From Agelaius tricolor (lineage: Eukaryota > Chordata > Aves > Passeriformes > Icteridae), in the NCBI GenBank assembly GCA_023055355.1, contig JALJCS010000004.1, positions 33,045,744-33,109,743 on the forward strand: a DNA stretch of 64,000 nt, given 5' to 3'. Position numbers and translations under genes: made by a program. This document shows, piece after piece, positions 1 to 12,700 of the stretch (position 1 is the first letter of the stretch; each line of letters starts with the position of its first letter). A model generated the notes under the pieces. It ran no database searches. It had not been told where the DNA came from and saw only the letters and a program-made list of their open reading frames with translations.

Positions 1-665
1 CTACTATGCTGTGCCTTGCCTTTCTTTCATTATTTCTGTTGTTGCTTTTTTCTGTAAGGAGGAAGTTCATCATAGTGCCAGAGGTCATAAGCTGGCTGAG
101 TTTATTAGTCAGTGCTTAGAGCAGTGTCTCAGTTTTAATAGTGAGGTGTGCCTCACTCACTGGAAAATGTCTTAAAACTTAAGAATAGATAGAGAAGCTA
201 TGAGCGAGAAGGAAAATATTCGTGATTTTTTTTTTAACCAGTTTTACGAAAAGCAGGGGAAGAGAAATGAAGTGTGAAGGATTGGGGAAGTAGAATATCA
301 AGTAATCCTAACTGAATTTTAGTTCATGTAAAATAATGAAAGAGATAAGAGGATAAATGGAGAGTATGGTATTTAGGATGTGTTTAATATGATGGGAAGT
401 GAAAGAATAAAAGACCCCTAGAAATCTACAACAGAAATGTCTTTCACTATAGCCTAGAAATATATAGATAGAATCGTAGTGGTAGCAGCTGAGGTGATCT
501 TAGTTTAGTTTACATATATGGGATTTATGGAAACTAACAGCAATTGCTAAAAAGCTGAAGCGTAAGAAACAACTTCTGATGAAGTGATTAAAATGAAAAG
601 CAGTTATGAAAATGCATAGGTTCAGCATGTTGTGTTTCAGAGTTTCATTTTCTGCTTATCTTTAG
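1..665 (+). other. FCHO2 intron, 3' part (first intron)
   Basis: This is AT-rich intronic sequence ending in a pyrimidine-containing acceptor (CTTTAG at 660-665). No exon encoding the expected N-terminal residues precedes the acceptor, so exon 1 lies left of the window. I see nothing else here. Confidence 0.8.
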
Positions 666-757
666 GGAGAAAGGAACAATGGCTTTGATGTCCTCTATCA
701 CAATATGAAACATGGACATTTGTCAACAAAGGACTTAGCAGATTTTATTAGAGAAAG
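666..757 (+). CDS. FCHO2: FCHO2 exon W1: start of F-BAR domain
   Basis: The exon encodes about residues 12-42 and begins [17 protein letters not shown], the conserved first helix of the FCHO F-BAR domain. The acceptor is TTTAG and the donor is GTAAGT. It enters in phase 0 and leaves two bases (AG) of an Arg codon completed by W2. Known FCHO2 has about 11 residues before this point, which are not encoded nearby. Confidence 0.96.
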
Positions 758-3700
758 GTAAGTATTCATCCTATATTTTTAATATAGTATTTGTAGATTT
801 TATTGTTTGTCATTGTGTTTAACAGTAGTGTGCAAAATATGTAAACAAAATTCAATTATCAAAACCCAATTATCATTTTAATATACCTCTCACATTCTAC
901 AGGAATATCTATACTTATTTCATTAGTTTAGAACTGAATAGGAACTCTTAAGCATCAGTTACTAACGAGCTTCTAATTTTTCAGGTTTCATTTAAAAGAT
1001 GAGAATAAAAATCTAGAAGTGTCATATTAGGTGTCCAGCACTTCATTTAAATTATTCCAAATTTTTCATTTGGAAGAAAAAGGAAGAAAAATGATAAGTT
1101 ATAGTTGCAAAAATTATTAGGCTTACAGAGTTGTTACTATAAATTTGGAATTAGGCTATTAGCAACTGCTGGTATAAACTTTAAAATATTACACTTTCAG
1201 AAGCTGAGACAGGTTTGTTAAAGAAAGAGAATAATACACAGGGACAAGAAAATAATACGCAGAAAATAACACAAGTTCTTCTATATTGGATGGAAGGAAC
1301 AGGACTGAAATCTGAAAGTAGGACAACTTTCAAAACAGGTGACCTAGTGCTGCATTTAGTTCTTGAACATATGGATTTCCCTTCTGAACAAAATTACTTA
1401 TATGCCTACTTTGGAATTTTGCCTTTCCTTAGTTACTGACACTAGATAACACATGGAAAATAGTTGCAAGGAATTGATTGAGAACCTGTTTCACTGCTGG
1501 CTTCTTGCAGTAGAAGCTGTCAAACTGGAATTCTTCAAAATTTATGTTTTGGCCTCAAATATATTTCAGTTTAAAAAGTACTTTCAAATTTCCACAAAAT
1601 ATAACCACCACAAATCTGACAGATACTCCATTGCACTACCATTAGTGTCATTTCAAAGTGAATTGGACAAAATGACAAAAAAAACATTTCACTAAGTAGA
1701 AACAGGTGAGTTCCAGAGTCCATAGGTGATATCTCCTTTTGTAAAGACTGCACAACCAAGGAATCTTCTGTTTTTCAAATCCCCAGTATCAGAGAATGAA
1801 TTATGAAGCCACAAAGGGTTCTAGTGAAAACCTGAGTTAGATTTAGCAGAGGGATATCACACTGTTCACATTTAGTATAAATGCTTAATGCTTCACAAAC
1901 TTGCACTTTTAATATTTGCTTTTTATCATCTGAGTTCTTGAATCTTTCCTTTGATAGCCTCTTTAATTTTTGGAATCATTTAGTTTTTATACCAGCACAT
2001 CATGGACCTAAGCTGTACCTTACCTGGAGACATTTAAGTTTATTGGTTTTACAACTTTTGTGTTTAGATTTACCTCCATATTTAGATGAGAAACCATCTC
2101 ACTCTCTCTGCTTCTTGTCTCCTGTATGTTGTATTCTTTGGGCATGCTCCATTTTATTCATATTGGTGCTAAGGTGAAAGGTCTTACGTAAACAGGTAAA
2201 AAATAAACTTGCTGCTGTATCCGACTTGGTTTCTTTGCTTTATAATACTGACATAAGTAAACCTTGACAGTTCTTTCTGCACAAAATCCCTAGTAAAAAG
2301 AATATGGCATTCTGGGTTTTTTCTATCTATAAGCTTCTGTAAATTAAATTTTTAATTTCAATATTTTTGAAATTAAATCATTATTTTTAAATAACTTCTA
2401 AGTTATAAGCATTTGGAGTCAGTAAAGAAAATCTTTGAACCTTTTTCCGCATGTTAAAATGTTTCAGCTCAGGTTTCTGTGAATTATTTCTAGTGTGTTA
2501 AATAACATTTAAAGATTAATGACCGTGTATGAATACATGAGGATCCCCATGGGTACTTTATCCTCAGTGAGAGTTCAAGAAATGCTTTTTTCTGTGCATG
2601 GATCAGGATGTGCCAAAGAGATATGCAGCCATCTTACAGCATCTTTTGTAAGATCTATGAAAAAAATTCTGTTCTCATTAACTCACTAAGATAGAATCTT
2701 AGTGCTATGTTGCAATTTACTTGACAAAGCTGCACTATTTTTCCTTAAGGGTAAGTTGCCCATGTCGATGATGCAGATCAGCTGCACTAAATTCAGTCCT
2801 TTCTAGTGACTTGTTTCCATTGGGATATTAAACCTGCCTTGTGTATTCTTCAGCCCTGTTTTTCTGCTGCCTCTTGATAAGCCAGGCTGCAATTAACAAA
2901 AAACAGTTGAAGAACAAATTGATACTCCTTTTCCATAAGAAATGAATGATCAATCACAGCCTAAGCTAGCAGTAGTTTGTGACATATAGTTAGATTCAAA
3001 GAAATAGAGAGACTTCAAATATTTGGTGTCCTTTAATAAAAATATTTGAGAGTCCAAGTGTGTGCAGTGAAGCCCTTTGCGGCTGTTGTGAAGTTACTGT
3101 GGGATGTCATTCAATTTCCTGGGAAATAAAAATGGTTCAGTAGAAAACATTTTTTCATATGGGCCAAATTCTTGGTCTCAAAAAGAAATTGGATTAGACA
3201 GTACTTGAGCAGTATTTTACAATGGTTCAGTTGTCTTGTCCGTGATCTCTTTTGCGTATTTGTTAATTGCAAAAAAGTTAAGAGATGATGCACACAGTTA
3301 TCTGTTCTCCTCCTTCTGTAGATTATAGTCTGAATACTGTTTTACAGTACTGTCTTCTGCTGGGAATATGTTAAGTGGATGGGCAACATGTATTAGGAGC
3401 CATCTAGATCTAATATTTTTATGCCTTGGCTTTTGTGTACCTGATTTCTGAACTCTTCCCTTTCCAATGCATTTACATGCATTGGAATTTCGAATCTGTT
3501 TTTCCATTCCTTTTTACACATTGGCTGTTTTCTGTCTTTTTTTTTTCAGAAGTGGATACATAGGAGGGTGAAAACTGTTGAATAGGCAGAGACAGATCTG
3601 AGTTGGTGGTAATACTTTTAACAAGTAGGAGTACTTACCCCTTCTAGGTAGAGCAGTTATCTAGTCAGCTGGGTTTGCTGGAGTCTCCAGACTAGTCAGA

Positions 3701-6700
3701 AAATATACTTTTTACGAAGTGATTTTGCATGGAAAGAAGAGATGGGTCAGTATGTTTGGATGTACAGACTGCTTAGGGCACAAAAACATGTGTTTGTGAA
3801 GCCCCTCTCTGTTACTTGTGCTGTTCAGAATGGTGTTTTAGTTCTGTGTAGCCTAATTGGGGAAGAGTATTGTTTCCTTTTCTCCAGCCTTAGAAATGGT
3901 AATGAAAAAATGTGTAAGATATGGAATAACTTTTAAAATTATTGTAATCTTAACCATTTCTTTAAAAAAATATTTCAAAATTTCTGCAAGAACATTCTGA
4001 GATTGTGAAGTTTTTTTGTTGAGAAAAAGAAGCATTTGAAACATATTAATTTGTAATAATATTTCTATGCTGTATCTGCCATTCCTGCCTGATATCCTAG
4101 AAGGACCAGAAGTTTTGTTCCTTGTCTGTGTTCAGTGACACAGTATTGTTACTGGTCACGTATTAAAAGAACCAAGAGGCAGTTGGATCTGTGGTTTGGA
4201 AGTCTGTCATCTGAAGGAGTGAGTTTTCTGGCAGGCAGTCTGCTTAATGTTGGTAAATCCTGAGTGCAACAGGTTATCTATCTGCTGAAAGGTTAGACAC
4301 CAGTTCTTAAAATCATCAAATCATAGAATGGTTTGAATTAGAAAGGATCTTCAACATGATCAAGTTCCAACCTCCCCTGTTGTGGTCCGGAACTCTTTCA
4401 CTAGACCAGATTGCCCAGTGCCCCTTCCAACCTGGCCTTGAATAAAGGCCATGCTTCACTTATAAAGCATGTAGACATTTTTGTTTGTTAAAGAAGTCAA
4501 AATAAGAAGGTTGAGCTGTCTGCATAGTTGTTTTTATTTTTCTTTATATTTGTGGAAGATTTTGTAGGTGAACTGTCATGTGTTTGCATGCATTTAAAGT
4601 CTAAACTTTTTATATTTAAGAAATCACGCTGCTTTTCTAGGAGAGATGTAGGTACAGAAATGTGTTGTTTTTTCTCCAGGAATCTTTCTAATGTTTTTCT
4701 GCACCGATTGCCTGTAAGCATCATAGAAAAAATCTTCTAGATCAGATGAAACTAACAATGCATATGTTTCCATTTAACTTTTAAATGTTTGGCAGATCCC
4801 AGGCAAAGACACACATTCAAATGGGTGAAAATTAATTTACTAAGAAAATCATAGTCTGTTAACTGTACAACGGAGTGCTCTGCGAAGTCAGTTGATAGGA
4901 CAAATGTACTAATTAGTCATCTTTCGGTTCTTAGTCTTTTTTACTGGTGTATGTTAATACTCTGTAGTGAATTGCAGAACTCCAGTTTTGTGGAGATAGT
5001 TCAGGGAAGTATGTTGTAAATTGGTTCAAAGAAAAGGGATATGGATTTTGGTCAAAATTCTTGTGTTTAAACAGGAAAAATAAGTCACTGAGTTATAAAA
5101 TCTGGAAAACTTGGATAGACTATACAAATGATTAGTCAAAATACATTGTTCATCATGGCAATTAAAAAAAATCATTGTCTATGCTTGGTGCATGTGTGCT
5201 TGCCATTGTGCAGTGTGCAAGATTTCCAAGCCTTGGAAAGTTGAACTTTTTCTTATCATCTAAGATATGATCATATGTGGAGCAAGGATAAAGTGAATTG
5301 ACTTTCTTTTATGGTGAATAACTTTGCAGTAGATAATATTCAAAATTAAATTTATCTGTTGCATGTTGCAGTTTAATCACCTTCTCCAGATAGATTTCCA
5401 GCTAACAAACTGGATAGTTATTTTGCAAGTTCAGTAGGTTTTAACACATGCTCCTCTGTTTCAGGTGAATACCCCTACTTTGTTTTCATATTTTCACAAG
5501 ACAATTCTTTTTGCTTGTAAACTGTTGTTGTGCAGAAGAAAAGAAAACTTCTGTCTCAGGTTATAGTCATGGTATAACTTGACAGAGGGATGAATTCTTC
5601 ATCTGCCTTCTTTTCTTCTCTCATGTCCTGTGTAAACATATTACACAGCAGGAAAGAAATTGCTCCAAGTTTTTCAAGAAAAGACAATTACAGTATTTAC
5701 TCATATCTAGGATGCTTCCTAATCTAAGTTGACACTATATAGTGAATATTGTTTAAGGTGAAAAATTAAAATACTGTGTATTTTTAATTATAGGAGGTTG
5801 AGGAAGATTAATAGGGAAGGACTTGCAGGGAGTCACTGCTGTAATAGGTGATTCCATGCCAATTGACCCTGCAGAGGCTCTGAGGGGGGAATCTGTGCCA
5901 ACCCTTGGATTTTGCATCTCTAAAAGACGAGTGAAATTGTGTGTTCGAGTGAAGGAAAATATTAGAACACTTTGTGTAGTTTCTAAACTCAAATATTACT
6001 GTGTGAAGAACATAAAGAAAAGAACAGCCTACCCCCAACAATAAGACTAAACAAGATCTCATTTTGTGTGATTGTTCTGTAAATATTTTTTGTTTCTGAG
6101 TTTGACTTGTTCTTCTCCCTGTAATGTTTTGTCACAGGGTTCTTAGATTATTTTTTAAAATATACTAATGTATATTTTAAAATGTATGTACCGCTTTTAA
6201 GAGATCATGTAAATGGAATAATTTTTAGCTCACGTAAAAAGTCTTCAGTTTTTTACCTTTAGAATGCATATTCAGTCTTCTTACCTTCAAATTTTTGATT
6301 GTACTTTTGATGGCTTTCTTTGGCAGGGCAACAATAGAGGAGACATATTCAAGGTCGATGACAAAACTAGCCAAATCAGCAAGCAATTACACACAACTTG
6401 GGTAAGTAAGTGTACATAAGAGAGAAATAAGTCACTGTATACATGGTAAGAATCAAGTCTGATTCTGAATATTTTACTGATGATGTTGAAGGTTAGTATA
6501 ACTTTACCTTTAAAAATGGTTGTTAGGTCTTTAGTAACCATGCAAAAATTCATGCAGACAAAGACAGCACAGTTCTTTGAACTGAAGAAAAAAACCAAAG
6601 CCTAAACACAGATAAACTGTCTTCTGTGTTTAAAGCAGAGTTTTTTTCAGACATAGTTAATTCTATTATGTCCTCTCAAGCCTTTGGAAATTATTTTGAA

Positions 6701-9700
6701 GAGAGAACATATGGCCTGCAAATATGGCAGTGAATTTATTTATTTCTTTTATTTCTGGTTTTTGGGGTGTTACCTATTCTCAGAGATGTTCAGAATGAAA
6801 CTTTTCTGTAGATTTATTCCACAGTTAAATGGAAGTTTTATACTCCTGGTATGTTTTTAAAAACTAGAATGATTAATGGATACTTTTCCATTAGATAGAT
6901 TAGGCCAATGTAAACTCAGACTTCTGAGAAAAACTAGATTTTTTTTTTATTTATAGTAATGTAATCTAGAAATGTGGGGAGCTTTCATCAGTGAATAATT
7001 TTATAATAGTTGTTTTTGCTCTTTAAATTAACAGGCAGATACAGAACCTTTGAACATAAGAGCTTTAAAGCCTATGGTTAGTATTGATTTTTACCAGCAT
7101 TAACCAGAATAGCAAGGCAGAAGTATGTCTTTGGAATGCTTGGAGAAAGTCCATTCAGCACAGAAATCTGAATCTGAGAAATGATCCCACCTCTTTGTTC
7201 ATCTTCGTTAATCAGTAAATCCTTTTTAGTGGCAGACCATCTTTGCAATATTTTTTCTCCATCTTGTGGCTGCAGTGATGTAAGACAACTAGAGATGTCA
7301 CTAACCAAGGAATTCCTGATTTGTTCACACTGTTCAAGTATAAACATAATAGTATTTACTACCTGTTAAATTATTTTAAGCTGTTCTTGCACCGTCTTGA
7401 TGCTTGGCATTGTTGTGTGCTCATCATAGTGTTAAATGAAATTTGTGGTGTTTTACTTATTAGAGCCAATACAAGTAAAACATTGTATGTTTTGTTTGTT
7501 CAAATTTAGGAGGAGAAGTGAACTGTATACTTACTGATTATTCTGTAGCACTACTAAAAAAATTGCCAACTGAAAGAAAAAAAAACCAGATTAACATTAT
7601 TTTCCTCAATCCAGGACATTTGCACCGGTTTGGGATGTTTTCAAAACCTCAACAGAAAAACTAGCAAGTTGTCATTTGGATCTTGTGCGGAGATTGCAAG
7701 AGCTAATAAAAGAAGTTCACAAGTATGGAGATGAACAGATCAAAGCTTACAAAAAGGTTATTAATTCTTTTTCTTATGTATGCCCAATGACTTGTTAACA
7801 TTAAAATGGTTTGGTTTTGACAACCATATGATATTTGGCAGACTAAAGAAGATGTTTCAGGAACTTTGGAAGCAGTACAAAATATTCAAAGTATCACTCA
7901 GGCCTTGCAGAAATCAAAAGAAAACTACAATGCAAAGTGTGTGGAACAAGAACGCTTGAAAAAGGAAGGAGCAACACAGAGAGAAATTGAAAAGGTAGCT
8001 GTCACATCTTTCTTTAATTGTGCTACATTATTATCACTGCTTTTAATGAAGGAATGGGACCACCATTGGGCTAAGAAACAACTTATTGCTCAGATAAACA
8101 TCAGTCTCAGAGGTCATGAGATTTTAAAGGAGCAAGCTGTTGACCATAGCTCAAAGTAGTCACAAGTTCTTTGTTACAAGACAATATATAACTTTTTAAA
8201 CCAATGGACAGTTGCCACAAGGTTTATTTTGCTTTTCTAACCTATCACCTTTACTCACTTCTACTGCACTGCAGATACTTTAACCCAGTGGGATATTATG
8301 ACACATATAGACATAAACTTCCATTATAACTTTTAAACTCTTAACTTACTCTATACAATTACATTGCGCTCCTACAGACCCTTAACCATCTTACCCAATA
8401 CAGTTTCTTACTTAAGGTATATTCTTACTTACAATTATAGAGACATAAGTTTATGATTTTTCTACTTAATGTCTATGTACTTTATTTTTACATCAATCCA
8501 AGCTCCTTCCAAGGCTGCAGATCAAACCCCCCCTGTATCTGTGGAAGTTTCTATCTTTCCATTTCCCACAGTGCTACTTATTGTCATACATGTTCACCTT
8601 GTATTAGTAAGCGGAATGCTCAGAAAGGATTAAACATAGTTGAAAGTTGTGACTGTTTTGCAATATGCATGATATTGTGGCTATCTAGATATGTATTGTT
8701 TACACTTATTTATTTGTCTGTTCTTACTGTACTGTAGTTCTAATTCTTCACTTTGTAAATACCTGCATCAAATGATAGTTTTGTGTAGGGTCTTTAACAG
8801 AAATTGTGCCCAATTGTTTTAGCATCTCTTGCATTTTTGGATATATTTTCTTACGTGAATGCTCAATGCCCTCGTAACAGAACTCAGGAATAATTTTTTA
8901 ATTAAATTGTGTTATCCCTGCAAAGAGATAAAGTAGCTGTGTACATGAGTATTTGAAGTCTCTTCAATAAAGAAAATGTTATCAACGCTTTCACTGATGT
9001 TTTAAAAGGTTCCAATCTCATGGACCAGAGATTGAAGGGATCTTGACAATGATTCAATACAATTAGTATCTTGAGGTGTATTTAGTACTGTCCTTGGGTT
9101 GTGATGGGGGATTGATCCATTCACAGAATCACTCAATGTCTAGGGTTGATAGGGACCTCTGAAAGCTGTCCTCTCTATTCCTCATGCTCAGGCAGGGCCA
9201 TCTAAAGCCAGTTACTCAAGACCTTGTCTAGACAGCTTTCTAGTATCTTCAAGGATGGAGATCCCATGGTGTCTCTAGGCAACCTGTGCCAGGGCCCAGT
9301 CATCTTCACAGGAAAAAGGTGCTTCCTGCTGTTCAGAGGGAGGGAACCTCTTGTGTTTTCTGTTAGTGCCCATTGTCTCTGGTTTGATCGCTGGGCACCA
9401 CTGAAAAAAAACAGACTTTGTCTTCTATGTAGTCTCCATTCAGGCATTTGTATCTCTTGGTAAGGTTTGCTCTCAGGCTTCCCTGCCCCTGAACAATTCC
9501 AGCAGTCTCAGCTTTTTCTTATGGGTCAGATGCTTCAGTCCCTTCATCATCTTCATGCCACTTTACTGGACTCTCTCCAGTATGTCTATGTCTCACTTGC
9601 AATGAAAATTCTGGAACTAGACACTACTCCTGGTGGGGCCTCACCAGTGCTGAGTAGAAGGGAAGGATCCCCTTCCTTGACCTGCTGAGAAAATAGTAAC

Positions 9701-12700
9701 TTTTTCTTATTTTCAGGAATCTAACTAGTAGAGGAAAGAAGTCACCTTTCCTTGTCTCTAGTTATAACTTCTCTTATTAAATCATGAATTCTCTGCCTAT
9801 TTCCATTTCAATTAACTGGTCCGTGTAGGACTTTGTTCTTGATAGAATGATGTTTTTGCTTTTAGTCCTGCTATCTTGATGAAGAAGATAGCACTGGTTA
9901 TTGTCTTTTCACTGATGACAAAAGTTATTTTGTTGACTATGTTTCAATTGTTTTATCTTGGTATAAATCTAGCTTTTTTCTCCCCAGCTTCTGTCTCAAA
10001 TGGGAGTTCATGTTGGATTCTAGACATGAATCAGATGTGTGTTGGCAGATGTTTTCCTGCTAGTCTGTTCAAAGTAAAATTTTTCTAAATTCTTGTAAAT
10101 AGTGTTTCAGTAGGAAAGGTTGACTTGAGGGAAGGCTTTTTAAGATGTAGGATTATCCTTAATTTGGAAACAAAAAAATATTCAGCATGACAGATGTCTG
10201 CATGAGAAGGGGGAAAGAGGAGGCACTATAGGAGGAGGGTAATTTTTTTACTGTTTTATGCATCTTCCTTAGATACAACTATGTCATTGAATAGTACTTG
10301 AATGCAAGTACTTAAAATATGTTTCTAGTGGGAGTAGGTAACTGACACTGTCACATCTCTTCTGTCATGCGTCTATTTAAATTTACACTTGCAATTTTGT
10401 AAACAGAGTGACCAAAAATGGTATTAATTTATTCTTCCTTTGGTAGAAAATAGACATATTACTTTCAGTGCAACATGAAAACTATTTGCGGGCAAAATCA
10501 CAGATTCACTGCTTTCTCAGAAAACAAGGGATCTGCACCAGTATACTAAGAGTTTATCACAAAGCAAAATACTTGGAGAGCTACTTTGTTGAAGAATCTA
10601 AGGAAGTATCTGAGACCTTGCAAGTCTCATTGCAGCTGGAAGTTAAAACTGGCTTGCATAATAATTTCCTGTTGTTCTCTGACATGTAAACTTCTCTATT
10701 TATAGTGACTTAACAAAAAATCAGTTGACTGATCCTTATTCTTTCACATACTGTAAATCTGGTCACATACTGTAAATACAGTTCTAGCAATTGCTGTACC
10801 TGAGAATAGTCACATCCTATTTTCAGAAGAGATTACTAGTTAATCATACAGTGTCCATGTGTTTTATCATTTTTTCTGTCCTTCTGAGTACTTAGTTTTT
10901 TAATTGCTCTTCAACATGTAATACTGGCATTCTGCTCATCATTAAACATGATGAGAAATGGAGAATGTTCTTGTTTTGCCAAACTCCCTTGCACATGGGG
11001 TTCAATTAATAATGCTTTACCAAAAAAAAAAAAAACATTTTTACATCTTTTAGCTTGACATTACTTTCCTTTTTAGTGATTAAATTTGGAATCAACTTCA
11101 AAGCAGTCATAATTTTAAAAGCAAGATTTCAGGGAGCATGTTGTATTTTCAGCATAGTAAATGGCAGTTGAGAAATATGATAGCACTCTGCTTCTCAGTG
11201 ATTTTCCTCTGTAAATGTGTATGAGTGAGAATCATGAAGTAAAATTCAGGCTAATAAACTGATAGGTTTGATACAACTTTTCTGAATAATCCATATTTTT
11301 GTTATTTTAAGTATTTTCACATTCTGTTATGCTGAGTTTAGAAGAGTTTGTGACTAAGATATGATTAGGCTTTCTTTGTAACTGGACAACTACATTTGAT
11401 TCCTGTTCCTTTGAAGTGCTAATGGTATACTGTTACCCATGATTATCAGTTATTTTCCTCTTGGAAATTGCAGAATCTCTCTTTCTTGCCAGAGGGCATC
11501 TTTCTATTAACTCATTTGAAATTATAGATAGCAGTCAGCTTTACAAATCATTGTAAGGAAAAAATAGTTTTTGTTAGACAGATGAAATTGATTTGCAAGG
11601 GGGAGGAGGGCTACAACTAGAACAAATAGAAAATATACAATTCTCTTTACTGATCTTATTAACAATTCAGGAATACTTTCTGTTACAAATGATGGAAAAT
11701 TTCTGAGAGATAGTAAGCATATTGAATAAAGAAGCTTGGAAAGAAAATGGTGCTCAAGATGATTTTCATTGGCATTTAATTTGGAAATAGATTATCAATG
11801 GTTTGAAAGACTTCATCTCATGCATCATGCTGTAAACTTTGAAAATAACTTTTTCTCTACCACAGTCAGTCACTTCATTTAGTTTTGTTCTCCATGTAAT
11901 ACTGAGATTTTCCTGTATTTTGTTTTATGTTCTACTTAACTCCCAGAAAGATGATTTTGGTTTATTAGCAACAAATAATGAAAAGTATAAATCTCCAAGG
12001 TACTATTAATAATAACACTGACTTGCCTAAATGTGACCTTCACTATACTCTGCACTAGCTTCACTTTCAAATATCTGCTAATCCATTGATGTAACTCCCA
12101 TACTTCTGAGTTTCTTTCTTCATTTCTAAGAGAACTTCAGCATCCTGGGGTTTTTGCCATTGATCCTTTCAGAATTGCACTTGTAACTGTTTGCTCTATA
12201 TTCTAACCCTTCTTTTTTTCCTGTTTTGCTGTTGCAAATATAACTTTGTTGTTCCTATTTGACAAGAGCTAATGAGTTGTCTTCAGCAATAAAAATTTGA
12301 TTTCAAAGTTAGTATTGTTATAAATATTTTAATAAAATTTTCATTGCTTATAAGGGGAAGGGATTTAGTTGAGTTAATTTGTTACACTTTTATGTGATTT
12401 ATATATAGTAAAATCTCCAGTTGCTCTTATCTGAGATATTTGGTGTTTAAATTTTTTTATGATGCGTCTCTGTTTTGGTATGCCCCTGATAATTTTTAGA
12501 GATCATCCTGGGTTTTCTTTTAATATTAACTTTAAAAACCTGTATGTGACATTTGCCACATATTTGTATTGATCTATAGGCAGCAGTTAAATCTAAAAAA
12601 GCAACAGATACCTATAAACTGTATGTGGAGAAGTATGCTGCATTTAAATCTGATTTTGAACTGAAAATGACAGAAACAGCACAGGTAAGTGTTGCATTAA

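Larger units (their letters stand above)
758..6326 (+). other. FCHO2 intron W1-W2
   Basis: This is a 5.6-kb AT-rich intron. It holds a decayed CR1 3' end (4316-4460) and a 13-bp perfect inverted repeat (6153-6182), both listed separately. Short ORFs here are chance. Nothing else is recognised. Confidence 0.8.
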
